A DNA stretch of 64,000 nucleotides from Bermanella sp040371755 (GCF_040371755.1 NZ_BAABWE010000006.1:124001-188000); one strand, 5' to 3'. Counted from the first letter of the stretch, positions 52,399 to 62,042 are shown. The notes: generated by a model not told the origin, from the sequence alone. Made by a program: numbers and translations.

Positions 52399-53124
52399 AT
52401 GTTGAATAAGATACCTGCACATATTTTAGCCAGATTGGCAGCTGGCCTAATCATCCTATATCCGTTGGCGATATTAGGTGCACGCTTCGACATTATGCAT
52501 TTTCGGAACAGTTTTCTCATATTCATTTTGGCGGCACTGTTGGGTTTCATTGTTTTGGTATTATCGGTACTAAAACTACCTAAGCAGGCGCAAGGTGAAG
52601 CCAAACCATTGGTTTTGGCGGTGGTGCTTACTTTGACACCGCTAATGCTGTTGGGAACAAACATTGTTAAAGCTCGTTCGGTTCCGTTTTTGTATGACGT
52701 GACCACAGATACAGAGTATCCACCGGCCCTTGTGAAGGCTAAGGCTTTACGAGCCGAAGGTGAGCACTCAGTAGAATACGATGTAAAAAAATTCGCTCAG
52801 TTACAAAAAGAAGGATACCCAGACATCAAACCTGTTCGTCTATCCATCTCAGCAATGGAGGCCTTCTATAAAGTACGAAAAGCGGTGCAGGGTATGGGCT
52901 GGGAAGTGGTAGCGGTGAATGGTCAGGCACTTCCCTTTACGATTGAAGCCGTTGCCAGCAGTGCATTGTTTGGTTTTAAAGATGACATTGCCATTCGAGT
53001 GAGCCAAACCATCGAAGGCTCTCAAGTGGATATGCGCAGTATGAGCCGTGAAGGCCGTACTGATCTAGGGGCTAACGCGCAGCGTATCCAAGATTTTTTT
53101 AGCGCCTTAAATGCCACAAAATAA
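52399..53124 (+). CDS. DUF1499 domain membrane protein
   Basis: The 241-residue protein has three hydrophobic helices near residues 11-28, 38-60 and 72-90, followed by a C-terminal DUF1499 domain (PFLYDVTTDTEYPPAL near residue 97, later GWEVVAVNGQALPFTIEAVASSALFGFKDDIAIRV). DUF1499 has no established biochemical role; it occurs alone or with such a membrane module in Proteobacteria. It probably shares a transcript with the preceding small coiled-coil gene. DnaE follows after about 70 bases. Confidence 0.88.
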   Translation: MLNKIPAHILARLAAGLIILYPLAILGARFDIMHFRNSFLIFILAALLGFIVLVLSVLKLPKQAQGEAKPLVLAVVLTLTPLMLLGTNIVKARSVPFLYDVTTDTEYPPALVKAKALRAEGEHSVEYDVKKFAQLQKEGYPDIKPVRLSISAMEAFYKVRKAVQGMGWEVVAVNGQALPFTIEAVASSALFGFKDDIAIRVSQTIEGSQVDMRSMSREGRTDLGANAQRIQDFFSALNATK

Positions 53125-53192
53125 AAAGTCAGCAAGCACTGCAAGGGCAGGGGTAGTTGGTTACAATAGTGGAAGTTGTTAAGAGGTAGTTC

Positions 53193-56100
53193 ATGGCCAA
53201 CTCATTTGTACATTTACGCGTTCACACAGAATTCTCCCTAGTGAACGGCATCGTACGGGTAAAAGACCTGCTTAAAGCGGTATCTACTGACGCACAGGTA
53301 GCGGTGGCTATTACCGACCAAAGTAATATGTTTGCTTTGGTTAAGTTTTATAATGCTTGTTTAGGGGCAGGGGTGAAACCCATTCTAGCGGCCGATATTC
53401 TTATAGAGAATCCAGACGATCTGGCTAAGCCCTATAACATAACTCTGTATGCGCAAAATGATAAAGGCTATCGTAACCTCACCGAGTTAGTGAGCTTTGG
53501 TTTTACCAAAAACCAGCACCACGATAAACCCCAGCTAAAAATGGAATGGTTTGCCGAACGTAATGAAGGCTTGATCGCGTTATCAGGTTTTCAGCGTGGG
53601 GATATTGGCGAAGCGTTACTAAAAGATAAAGACGATCTCGCATTACAGCGTTTACAAACATGGCGAGAGTATTTCCCCAATCGTTTTTATTTAGAACTAC
53701 AGCGGACGAGTCGCCCCAATGATGAAATCTTAGTACAAAAAACCTTGGTATTAGCCCGAGAGCAGCAGTGTCCAGTAGTGGCCACCAATGATGTACACTT
53801 TTTAAAAGAAGAAGATTACGATGCCCATGAGACCCGTGTTTGCATTGGTGACAGCGTCACCCTAGATGACCCTCGTCGAGAACATCGCTACAGCGACCAG
53901 CAATACTTAAAAACTCAACAACAAATGATTGAGTTATTTGCTGACATCCCAAGTGCCATTGAAAACACGCAAGAAATTGCCCAGCGCTGTAGCGTGCAAG
54001 TATTATTAGGGAAATACTTTTTACCTGAGTTCCCGATACCTGATGGCCTGACTGAAAACGAATTCTTTAAAAAAATCTCTTATGAAGGCTTAGAAGAGCG
54101 CCTTGAATTTATCTTAGATAAAAACCAAAGTGATCATGACGAGCGCCGTAAAGAATATTTTGACCGCTTAGATTTCGAGCTGGATATCATTATTCAAATG
54201 GGGTTCCCGGGTTATTTTTTGATCGTAATGGATTTCATTCAATGGGCCAAAGATAACGACGTACCTGTTGGCCCCGGCCGTGGTTCAGGTGCTGGCTCGC
54301 TAGTCGCGTATGCACAAAAAATCACTGACATTGACCCGTTAGAATATGACTTACTGTTCGAACGATTCCTAAACCCTGAGCGTGTATCCATGCCCGATTT
54401 CGATATCGACTTTTGCATGGAAAAACGTGAGCAAGTCATCGACTATGTGGCCGATAATTATGGTCGCGATGCGGTATCACAAATTGTGACCTACGGTACC
54501 ATGGCCGCCAAGGCGGTAGTACGTGATGTGGCGCGGGTATTAGGCAAAAGTTATGGTTTGGCTGACAAACTATCAAAAATGATACCAGCGGACCCGGGCA
54601 TGAAGCTGGCAGTAGCTTATGAGCAGGAAGAGACCCTGCGTGACTTTTTAAAAGAAGACGACGAAGCCTTAGAAATTTGGGAAATGGCCACCAAGCTAGA
54701 AGGCATTACTCGTCAAACCGGTAAACACGCCGGTGGTGTGGTAATCGCTCCCACCAAACTTACTGACTTTTCACCAACCTTGTGTGATGAAGACGGCAAA
54801 GGACTGGTGACACAGTTTGATAAAAACGATGTTGAAAGCGCAGGCTTAGTTAAGTTTGACTTTTTAGGGTTGCGGACCCTAACCATCATCGATTGGGCGT
54901 TAAAAACCATTAACGCCATTCGCGCTAAAACTGATTTAGAACCACTATTCATAGAAGAAATTCCACTGGATGATGCACCGTCTTATGCATTACTAAAAGA
55001 AGCGAAAACCACAGCGGTATTCCAGTTGGAGTCCCGTGGTATGAAAGATCTGATTCGCCGACTAGAGCCAGACAACATTGAAGAAATGATCGCGCTGGTG
55101 GCTCTGTTTCGTCCGGGACCACTTGAGTCGGGCATGGTAGATGACTTTATCAACCGTAAACACGGTCGAGCTGAGGTAGCTTACCCTCATAAAGACTTCC
55201 AGCATGAAAGCTTGAAGGAAATTCTAGAACCCACTTATGGGGTTATCGTTTATCAAGAACAGGTCATGCAGATTGCCCAGATTCTAGCGGGCTATACCTT
55301 AGGCGGTGCGGACATGCTGCGTCGTGCAATGGGTAAGAAAAAACCAGAAGAAATGGCCAAGCAGCGTGATAGCTTCCGTGAAGGTGCTATCTCTATTGGT
55401 GTCGATGGCGATCTCGCCATGAACATCTTTGACCTAGTAGAAAAATTTGCAGGTTACGGTTTTAACAAATCCCACTCCGCGGCTTACGCCGTGGTTTCTT
55501 ATCAAACCCTTTGGCTGAAAACCCATTATCCTGCGCCGTTTATGGCGGCGGTATTAACCTCAGATATGCAAAACACCGACAAAGTGGTGATTTTTATTGA
55601 AGAGTGCCGTGAGATGGCGCTGGACTTAGTCCTGCCTGACGTTAATCAATCGGAATTTGGTTTTACAGTGAATGATGACGGTGCCATCGTTTATGGCTTA
55701 GGGGCCGTGAAAGGGGTGGGGGAAGGCCCGATTGAAGCCATTATTAAAGCCCGCAATGAGGTGGGGCAATTTACCGATATCTTCCATTTTTGTAAGTCGG
55801 TAGATAAAAGCAAACTAAATAAACGGGTGATGGAAGCCCTAGTGCGTTGCGGTGCATTTGATCAAATTGGGCCGAATCGTTCGGTACTGTTTGCCAGTAT
55901 CGAAGATGCACTAAAAGCTGCAGATCAAAATGCGAAAAACGCCGCCGCCGGCATGATGGATATGTTTGGCGAAGTGGAAGAAGAAGCCAATCTCAATCCA
56001 TACGATGATTATTTGAATAAAGTCAGAGATTGGAACCCTAAGCAAAAACTGCAAGGCGAAAAAGATACCTTGGGCTTGTTTGTAACAGGTCACCCATTTG

Positions 56101-56675
56101 ATGAATACGAAAAAGAAGTACGTCGTATAGCGAAAACTAAACTTGCTAATATTCAAGCGGATAAAAAAACACAAAAGCTGGCGGGTATCATTGTTGGCTT
56201 ACGTGTGATGCGCACCAAGCGTGGTGACAACATGGCCATACTAACCATCGATGATCGTTCTGGCCGTTTGGATGTTCGTTTATTTAGCGATGTTTACGAA
56301 AAGCTGAAAGAAAAATTGATTGTGGATCACCTAGTGATTGTGGAAGTGGAAGTGAAACACGACAACTACAATGATTCTTTAGGGGCAAATTTAAATAATT
56401 TATGGAATATTAGTGAAGCTCGAAACAGTTTTAGTTCTGGTATTCGCTTGACCTTAAAGCAGCGTGAGCTGGGACAACATTTTATTCGACAATTAAACGA
56501 TACTCTTCAGCCATTTGATCAAGAAGGTTCACCCGTGTTGGTGGAGTATAAAGGGCAAAGCGCCAATGCCAGCTTACAGCTTGGTCAGGAATTTAACGTG
56601 GAACCCAGTGACGACTTACTTTACCGTTTAAAAAGCCATTATGGCGATGAAAACGTCGAATGCTTATATGAATAG
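53193..56675 (+). CDS. dnaE: DNA polymerase III alpha subunit
   Basis: DnaE is the replicative polymerase. The 1160-residue protein has an N-terminal PHP domain (FVHLRVHTEFSLVNG), the catalytic palm with GPGRGSGAGSLVAYA near residue 360 and the active-site PDFDIDF near residues 401-407. Fingers contain GKHAGGVVI and LESRGMKDL. A helix-hairpin-helix region and a C-terminal OB-fold domain near residues 990-1070 follow (AGIIVGLRVMRTKRGDNMAILTIDDRSGRLDVRLF). The length is that of DnaE1, not of the error-prone DnaE2. It sits about 1 kb downstream of the DnaA-box cluster, which may or may not be meaningful. Confidence 0.98.
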   Translation: MANSFVHLRVHTEFSLVNGIVRVKDLLKAVSTDAQVAVAITDQSNMFALVKFYNACLGAGVKPILAADILIENPDDLAKPYNITLYAQNDKGYRNLTELVSFGFTKNQHHDKPQLKMEWFAERNEGLIALSGFQRGDIGEALLKDKDDLALQRLQTWREYFPNRFYLELQRTSRPNDEILVQKTLVLAREQQCPVVATNDVHFLKEEDYDAHETRVCIGDSVTLDDPRREHRYSDQQYLKTQQQMIELFADIPSAIENTQEIAQRCSVQVLLGKYFLPEFPIPDGLTENEFFKKISYEGLEERLEFILDKNQSDHDERRKEYFDRLDFELDIIIQMGFPGYFLIVMDFIQWAKDNDVPVGPGRGSGAGSLVAYAQKITDIDPLEYDLLFERFLNPERVSMPDFDIDFCMEKREQVIDYVADNYGRDAVSQIVTYGTMAAKAVVRDVARVLGKSYGLADKLSKMIPADPGMKLAVAYEQEETLRDFLKEDDEALEIWEMATKLEGITRQTGKHAGGVVIAPTKLTDFSPTLCDEDGKGLVTQFDKNDVESAGLVKFDFLGLRTLTIIDWALKTINAIRAKTDLEPLFIEEIPLDDAPSYALLKEAKTTAVFQLESRGMKDLIRRLEPDNIEEMIALVALFRPGPLESGMVDDFINRKHGRAEVAYPHKDFQHESLKEILEPTYGVIVYQEQVMQIAQILAGYTLGGADMLRRAMGKKKPEEMAKQRDSFREGAISIGVDGDLAMNIFDLVEKFAGYGFNKSHSAAYAVVSYQTLWLKTHYPAPFMAAVLTSDMQNTDKVVIFIEECREMALDLVLPDVNQSEFGFTVNDDGAIVYGLGAVKGVGEGPIEAIIKARNEVGQFTDIFHFCKSVDKSKLNKRVMEALVRCGAFDQIGPNRSVLFASIEDALKAADQNAKNAAAGMMDMFGEVEEEANLNPYDDYLNKVRDWNPKQKLQGEKDTLGLFVTGHPFDEYEKEVRRIAKTKLANIQADKKTQKLAGIIVGLRVMRTKRGDNMAILTIDDRSGRLDVRLFSDVYEKLKEKLIVDHLVIVEVEVKHDNYNDSLGANLNNLWNISEARNSFSSGIRLTLKQRELGQHFIRQLNDTLQPFDQEGSPVLVEYKGQSANASLQLGQEFNVEPSDDLLYRLKSHYGDENVECLYE

Positions 56676-56718
56676 TGTCGGATGGTAAGTCTATGTCCCG
56701 AGTATTGAATTAAAATTT

Positions 56719-57999
56719 ATGGACAACATAATCTTTCAGGTGCTAAGTGATTGCATAAATCAACACAAACCCAAGCGCATATTGGTTGGGTTCAGTGGTG
56801 GTATGGATTCATCTGTGTTGCTCCATGCTATCAGCCAGCTAAATAATTCAATTCCTATTATTGCGATACATATTCACCACGGATTATCTGTTCATGCGGA
56901 TCAGTGGCTAAGCTTGTGCGAACAGCAATGCAAGCAGCTTAAGGTTCATTTTGTATCTGAACGTGTGAGCGTTCCAAGAGATGCTGGCAGTTTAGAACAG
57001 GCGGCACGTTTGGCTCGTTACGAAGTGTTTGAGAAATACATTATGTTTGGGGATGCGTTGCTATTGGGGCATCACCAAGATGATCAAATAGAAACCTTTA
57101 TGATGCGCCTCATGCGCGGCTCTGGCATGACAGGCTTAACCGCCATGGAAAACGAGCGCAGTATTGGAAAAGGCATTCTGCTTAGGCCTCTATTGTCAGT
57201 AAGCCGTGAACAAATTGAGCAATACGCCAACCATTTTGAACTGTCCCATGTGGACGATGAATCCAATGACGACATCAGCTTTGATCGTAACTGGTGGCGT
57301 CATCAACTATTACCCACATTGAATGAGCGTTATCCGCAAGCCAATCAAAGCATTGTCAAAACTATCAGTATTTTACAGACAGAACATAAATTGCTGAACG
57401 ACTTAATTGACCCCATTTATCAACAAGTGGTGGATAACCAAGGGCGTTTAGACAGCAATAAACTGGGGCGCCAAAGCTGGAGCATACAGTGTCAACTTAT
57501 CCGCAAGTGGTTAGAGCAACACAACCGCTATCCATTACTGGCCGACAAACAAATTCGGGTTTTGTTGGCAGAGGTAATGAATGCACGAATTGACGCAGAG
57601 CCAGTGTTTCGCTGGCAAGACAACGAAGTACGTCGTCACAATGGTAAACTTTATGTAATGCCTAGTTTACCAGAAGTAAATACCTCAGTTTTTCTGCAGA
57701 ACTTCAATGGCAATGTGAATCCGCAGCTACCGGCAGGGCAATTAAAGTGGCAACCAGGTTTAGGCTTGAAACCGAGTGAGTATCAACTGGCCTTGTACCA
57801 AGGGACACTAAAAGCACGGCCTATTAATCGCCCTAACAAAGCCTTGAAAAAGTGGTTTCAAGAATTCGATATCCCACCATGGCAACGACCATTTTGGCCT
57901 GTGTTGCTCAAAAATGGTGAAGTGGTGGCCGTACCGGGCCTGTTTGTGTGCCAAGGGTACGCCTGTGAGCAAGGTTGGCAGTTTAGTTTCCAGATATAA
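56719..57999 (+). CDS. tilS: tRNA(Ile)-lysidine synthase
   Basis: TilS converts C34 of the CAU-anticodon tRNA-Ile to lysidine with ATP and lysine. The 426-residue protein has the PP-loop SGGMDSS at residues 26-32, the HIHHGLS motif near residue 53, and the GHHQDDQIETFMMRLMRGSGMTGL segment near residues 114-137. TilS substrate-binding and C-terminal domains follow. The C-terminal KWFQEFDIPPWQRPFWPVL segment is typical. It follows dnaE, where accA intervenes in many relatives, so the gap of 43 bases points to a shared transcript. Confidence 0.96.
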   Translation: MDNIIFQVLSDCINQHKPKRILVGFSGGMDSSVLLHAISQLNNSIPIIAIHIHHGLSVHADQWLSLCEQQCKQLKVHFVSERVSVPRDAGSLEQAARLARYEVFEKYIMFGDALLLGHHQDDQIETFMMRLMRGSGMTGLTAMENERSIGKGILLRPLLSVSREQIEQYANHFELSHVDDESNDDISFDRNWWRHQLLPTLNERYPQANQSIVKTISILQTEHKLLNDLIDPIYQQVVDNQGRLDSNKLGRQSWSIQCQLIRKWLEQHNRYPLLADKQIRVLLAEVMNARIDAEPVFRWQDNEVRRHNGKLYVMPSLPEVNTSVFLQNFNGNVNPQLPAGQLKWQPGLGLKPSEYQLALYQGTLKARPINRPNKALKKWFQEFDIPPWQRPFWPVLLKNGEVVAVPGLFVCQGYACEQGWQFSFQI

Positions 58000-58305
58000 A
58001 TTATGGTTTGTATGAAAAACATACAAATATTTCAGATTGCCACTGGCACAAGTGGGCCAAAAGTGCGAGAATGCGCGCCGTAACCAAAGTGTTCCCAATT
58101 TCCTATTCGAGTGTGGGCGTATTCGCCTCAACTCTTTGTCTGTGAAACAGATGTAAGCTGCCGTTCTAGGCTAGCTGTGTAGCGGGATGACGGGATCAAT
58201 GGTCAAAATTTAATTGTGAATGAATTTTGATCGCGCCGTCATTGAGTCCCTGTGGGCCTCCCCGTGCCGATCTAGATGTATTCCCCAAAAAGCAGGTTTT
58301 TTTGC
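58000..58305 (+). promoter_or_regulatory. Long structured leader upstream of deaD
   Basis: This noncoding stretch of about 300 bases precedes deaD. It contains a strong compound hairpin: ATGACGG at 58187-58193 pairs with CCGTCAT at 58236-58242, and inside it TCAAAATT at 58203-58210 pairs with AATTTTGA at 58223-58230. A smaller hairpin (TTTGTATG with CATACAAA) follows the tilS stop. deaD/csdA mRNAs of related bacteria have long leaders used in cold-shock control, and this may be one. I could not locate a clear promoter. Confidence 0.5.
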
Positions 58306-60135
58306 ATGTCTGATACTCCTACTGGCTTCGCCAGTCTTGGTCTACCTTTTAATGTTTTACGCGCGGTTGAAGAGCAGGGTTATGAAACCCCAAGCCCAAT
58401 CCAGCAACAAGCAATTCCACATTTATTAGCAGGTAAAGACGTTCTTGGTCTTGCCCAAACCGGTACTGGTAAAACTGCTGCGTTTACTTTACCTATTTTA
58501 GCTCGCACCGATGCCAATGCTCGTACCCCACAAGTTTTAGTATTAGCGCCAACTCGTGAACTTGCTCAGCAAGTCGCGGCGGCCATTGAGTCTTACGCAA
58601 AACATCTTCCTGGTATTAAAACCACGTGTATTTATGGTGGTCAGGACTTCTCTACTCAGTTCCGTGCGCTAAAAAATGGCCCTCAGTTTGTAGTGGGTAC
58701 ACCGGGCCGTGTGATGGACCACATTCGCCGTGGTACGTTAAAATTAGATGAAATCAAAGCGGTTGTTTTAGACGAAGCAGATGAAATGCTACGCATGGGT
58801 TTCATTGATGATGTGAACTGGATTTTAGAACACGTACCGACAAAACGTCAGGTTGCCTTGTTCTCAGCAACTATGCCTCGTCAAATTAAAGAAGTGGCAG
58901 AAAAACACTTAAACTCGCCAGTTGAAGTACGTATTGAAAACAAAACCGCCACCAATGACAAAATTGCTCAATCATTTTGGCTAGTGCGTAACTTGGATAA
59001 AAACGAAGCGTTATTGCGTATTTGTGAAACCCAAGACATGGACGCCATGATGATCTTCGTTCGTACCAAACAAGCCACAGAAGAAGTAGCAGAATATTTG
59101 CGTACAGCGGGTTATAAATGCGAAGCGTTAAATGGTGACGTGGCACAAGCACAGCGCGAACGTGCAGTTGATCGCTTGAAGAAAGGCCAAATTGATATTG
59201 TTGTGGCCACTGATGTAGCGGCCCGTGGTTTAGACGTTGAGCGTATTAGCCACGTTGTAAACTATGATATTCCATACGATGCGGAATCTTATGTTCACCG
59301 TATTGGTCGTACTGGTCGTGCTGGCCGTACTGGTAGCGCTATCTTGTTTGTACGCCCACGTGAGCGTCGCATGTTAAGCACAATTGAACGTGTTACTCGT
59401 CAAAAAATAGCTGAAATGCAGTTGCCAAGTATTGATGAAGTTAACGTTAAGCGTCGTGAGCGTTTTAAAGAGCGTATTCTTGAAAGCGTGCAAGGAAAAG
59501 AAACAGAGATCTTTAAATCAATTATTGGTGAAGTGCTGGCTAACAATGAAGCATTGGACCCTGTTGATGTGGCAGCGGCACTTGCACAAATGGCACAGGG
59601 CGGTAAGTCATTGTTCTTAACCGAAAGCGTGCGTAAGCCTCGTGAATATAAAGAGCGTAACGAACGTGGTGGTCGTGATAGTCGCGGTGAACGTGGTGGC
59701 CGTGATCGCGGACGTGGTCGTGATATGGCGGACAAGCCATTAGATAAAAAACCAATGCCATTAAAAGATAACCCTGATATTGAAATGAAGCGTTATCGTT
59801 TAGCGGTAGGTTATAAAGATGGTGTGAAGCCGGGCAACATTGTGGGCGCGATTGCTAACGAAGCGAACATCGAAAGCAAATTCATTGGGCATATTGAAAT
59901 CTTTGATGGTTTTGCCACGGTAGATTTACCAAGTGGTATGCCAAGTGAAGTGGTTGATCATCTTAAAAAGACACGCATCTGTGGTCGTCCTTTAAACATT
60001 GAAGATATCAACAATGCTAAATCTGGCGATGCACCTAAGCGTGTTAAAAAAGAAGGTTATAAGTCTAAAGATGGTAGTGGACTTAAAGCACGTTCTCGTA
60101 AGCCGGCTAAGCGTAAAGAAGCAGCCGCTGAGTAA
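58306..60135 (+). CDS. deaD: ATP-dependent DEAD-box RNA helicase DeaD/CsdA
   Basis: This DEAD-box helicase unwinds RNA structures at low temperature and assists ribosome assembly and mRNA decay. The 609-residue protein has a Q motif, Walker A AQTGTGKT at residues 50-57, the VLDEADEML motif near residue 155, SAT near residue 185 and the C-terminal helicase HRIGRTGRAGR motif. An RGG-like Arg/Gly-rich stretch near residues 445-475 and a DbpA-type RNA-binding domain follow (YRLAVGYKDGVKPGNIVGAIANEA). I chose the ATG at 58306, where AGGT precedes at good distance; the in-frame ATG at 58276 adds ten unlikely residues. A terminator follows at 60146. Confidence 0.96.
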   Translation: MSDTPTGFASLGLPFNVLRAVEEQGYETPSPIQQQAIPHLLAGKDVLGLAQTGTGKTAAFTLPILARTDANARTPQVLVLAPTRELAQQVAAAIESYAKHLPGIKTTCIYGGQDFSTQFRALKNGPQFVVGTPGRVMDHIRRGTLKLDEIKAVVLDEADEMLRMGFIDDVNWILEHVPTKRQVALFSATMPRQIKEVAEKHLNSPVEVRIENKTATNDKIAQSFWLVRNLDKNEALLRICETQDMDAMMIFVRTKQATEEVAEYLRTAGYKCEALNGDVAQAQRERAVDRLKKGQIDIVVATDVAARGLDVERISHVVNYDIPYDAESYVHRIGRTGRAGRTGSAILFVRPRERRMLSTIERVTRQKIAEMQLPSIDEVNVKRRERFKERILESVQGKETEIFKSIIGEVLANNEALDPVDVAAALAQMAQGGKSLFLTESVRKPREYKERNERGGRDSRGERGGRDRGRGRDMADKPLDKKPMPLKDNPDIEMKRYRLAVGYKDGVKPGNIVGAIANEANIESKFIGHIEIFDGFATVDLPSGMPSEVVDHLKKTRICGRPLNIEDINNAKSGDAPKRVKKEGYKSKDGSGLKARSRKPAKRKEAAAE

Positions 60136-60145
60136 TATCAGCTAA

Positions 60146-60178
60146 TAAAAAAACCAGCCAAGTGGCTGGTTTTTTTTC
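60146..60178 (+). terminator. Intrinsic terminator of deaD
   Basis: The stem AACCAGCCA with TGGCTGGTT around a short loop is followed by a run of eight T. It starts about ten bases after the deaD stop codon. The remaining gap to 60368 shows nothing recognisable. Confidence 0.92.
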
Positions 60179-60368
60179 GCCTATGGTTTTTCGGTAGTGA
60201 TGTGTTTGTTGAATTATTTAGTTGGTTTCACTAACTATCTTTAATCTATGGGTGTCACCCACCAACAATCATGAATACTTAATAGAATAAACTGTTTAGT
60301 ACTTTGGTTTTTCATTTTGCTTTACTATCTGCTTTTTCACACAGTTTCGATGTTAAGCAGGACAGAGC

Positions 60369-61463
60369 ATGACGCGTAAGATAATAGGCCTGATGGCCAT
60401 TGTAATGCTGACCATTGCGTGTGCAGGTCAGGCTCAGCGTCATTGGCAAAGTGATCACTATACGTCGGCTGAGGGCTTTTATAACCCTAATCTGCCCCCT
60501 ATAGAAGCTGACCTTGGCCGTTTCTTTGGCATTTTAAAACGCTTCATAACCGATGATGCACCCGATACCGAAGCCTTTGGTTTAATTCCCTATGAAACCC
60601 TAGCAATCGATGTTCTGACTCAACAGAGTCAAGATGTGGCTTATCGATTAGGCCACAGCACAGTATTACTGAAGTTATCGGGTAAATATATTCTTACAGA
60701 TCCAATTTTCTCTGAAAGGGCCAGTCCAGTGCAGTGGGTAGGCCCTAAGCGTTTCCACCCTGTACCTGTAGATATTGCGTCACTACCAAATTTATTTGCT
60801 GTGGTGATTAGTCATGACCATTATGATCACTTAGATCAAGACACCATAGAGATGCTTGCTACGCGCGCACAGCACTTCATGGTGCCCTTAGGTTTAGGTG
60901 CATACCTGCGTGATTGGGGCGTACCCAGTGAAAATATCCATGAGTTAGATTGGTGGCAAAGCAAGCAATTTAACGGGTTTGAATTCATTAGTACGCCCGC
61001 CCAACATTTTTCTGGTCGAGGCATGTTTAATCGAAATAGTACATTATGGAGTTCTTGGGTTATTCAGTCACCTAGCCATAATATCTACTTCAGTGGTGAT
61101 AGTGGTTACTTTGACGGTTTTAAAACCATTGGCGAGCGATACGGACCTTTTGATTTAACCATCTTAGAAAATGGGGCTTACAATCCAGATTGGTCGCAGG
61201 TACATATGTTTCCTCAAGAAACCGTACAAGCCCACCTAGATTTAAAGGGTAAAGCCATGCTTCCTGTACACAATGGCACTTTCAAGCTGTCATTTCATGG
61301 ATGGTCTGATCCATTAGAGCAAGTGAGTAAGCTTAGCGAAAAGCAGGGAGTATTAGTACAAACCCCTATCATGGGGGAAGAGGTAATGTTATCAGAACCT
61401 AAAAAGTATAAAAAATGGTGGCAACCTGCCTTTGAGAGTCAAAAGATGGCTCAAAAAGACTAA
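60369..61463 (+). CDS. Exported metallo-beta-lactamase-fold hydrolase (UlaG / NAPE-PLD-like)
   Basis: The 364-residue product starts with a hydrophobic signal ending TIACAG, possibly a non-canonical lipobox, so it is exported and may be lipidated. The MBL fold is shown by LGHSTVLLKLSGKYILTDPIFSERASPV near residues 94-121, the zinc motif SHDHYDHLD near residues 146-154 and FSGDSGYFDGF near residue 240. A late His in MLPVHNGTF near residue 300 completes the site. This pattern matches the NAPE-PLD/UlaG-like subgroup, which includes phospholipase D-like enzymes. The true substrate is unknown. The gene ends about 40 bases before the candidate Csr-type RNA. Confidence 0.85.
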   Translation: MTRKIIGLMAIVMLTIACAGQAQRHWQSDHYTSAEGFYNPNLPPIEADLGRFFGILKRFITDDAPDTEAFGLIPYETLAIDVLTQQSQDVAYRLGHSTVLLKLSGKYILTDPIFSERASPVQWVGPKRFHPVPVDIASLPNLFAVVISHDHYDHLDQDTIEMLATRAQHFMVPLGLGAYLRDWGVPSENIHELDWWQSKQFNGFEFISTPAQHFSGRGMFNRNSTLWSSWVIQSPSHNIYFSGDSGYFDGFKTIGERYGPFDLTILENGAYNPDWSQVHMFPQETVQAHLDLKGKAMLPVHNGTFKLSFHGWSDPLEQVSKLSEKQGVLVQTPIMGEEVMLSEPKKYKKWWQPAFESQKMAQKD

Positions 61464-61469
61464 TAATTA

Positions 61470-61498
61470 TTGCCTATGGCATAAGAAGACGATTAATT
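61470..61498 (+). promoter_or_regulatory. Candidate promoter of the GGA-hairpin RNA
   Basis: TTGCCT at 61470-61475 and TTAATT at 61493-61498 are spaced 17 bases apart, a fair sigma-70 promoter directly after the MBL gene. Transcription would start near 61505. I did not find a convincing GacA-type TGTAAG-N6-CTTACA upstream box. Confidence 0.45.
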
Positions 61499-61504
61499 AT
61501 TCAT

Positions 61505-61716
61505 CTTGGCGCGAAATGACTTGCTAAAGGAATAAAGCCAACTATTTTTAAAGTCAAAGGTTAGGGATAACCCACAAGGAAGATCAAAGACAGGATGTCT
61601 TAAAATGCAATTGAATGCGTAAGGATGTGTTAGGGATACGGTCAGGATGACCAGTCAGGATGACGCCTAGGGTGATAAATGAAAAGGGTAGAAGCCACAA
61701 GCTTCTGCCCTTTTTT
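61505..61716 (+). ncRNA. Candidate CsrB/RsmZ-type CsrA-sequestering small RNA
   Basis: This noncoding stretch carries at least eight GGA motifs between 61529 and 61660. Several sit in loops of short perfect hairpins: GGTTA-GGGA-TAACC (61559-61572), AAGAC-AGGAT-GTCTT (61587-61601), GGTC-AGGAT-GACC (61640-61652) and GTC-AGGAT-GAC (61654-61664). AAGGATGTG at 61621 adds a further site. AGGA in a hairpin loop is the known binding site of CsrA/RsmA, and arrays of it define CsrB, CsrC, RsmX, RsmY and RsmZ. A strong terminator closes the RNA (61682-61716). No protein reading frame is likely here. The family and the name are inference. Confidence 0.72.
61682..61716 (+). terminator. Intrinsic terminator of the candidate small RNA
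   Basis: The stem GGGTAGAAGC with GCTTCTGCCC (one wobble pair), loop CACAA, is flanked by AAAA and a T6 run. It stands about 220 bases after the MBL stop codon, too far to be a simple terminator of that gene, and so supports a separate RNA. Confidence 0.88.
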
Positions 61717-62042
61717 ATTGGTTATCTCCCCACTTTACCGATTAAGCACGATTCCACTATCCCCCCCCCTCTGTATGCCTATCCTAAACGAGCATCAAAT
61801 AAGTAAGTGTTCATTAATCTCAAAAGGCAATAAGAACGCTTGTCTCATATTTTAAAACCTTTGTATAATGATGACGATTTCAGCCTAGTTCTCATGTTTG
61901 AATTAGCCTACAAATCAGCCAAAAAATGACCAGTAGGGAATACCCTTATAACTATAGAGTATTCCTTGTTAATAATTACATTAGCCTTCCCCCTAACATG
62001 GGCATTACGGGCACATTAAAACTAAGTTAAAAGTGAGTTAAT
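61717..62042 (+). promoter_or_regulatory. Promoter region of the radical SAM gene
   Basis: This noncoding stretch of 326 bases has a sigma-70 promoter candidate, TTGTCT (61840-61845) with TATAAT (61864-61869) at 18-base spacing. Downstream lies a leader of about 170 bases with a hairpin GGAATAC/GTATTCC (about 61938-61969). A run of nine C lies at 61761-61769. No B12 riboswitch is seen. Confidence 0.55.

Noticed and set aside
59400..59761. Minus-strand proteins inside deaD
   Set aside because: Arg/Ser-rich and His/Tyr-rich compositions are shadows of the RGG-coding repeats of deaD.
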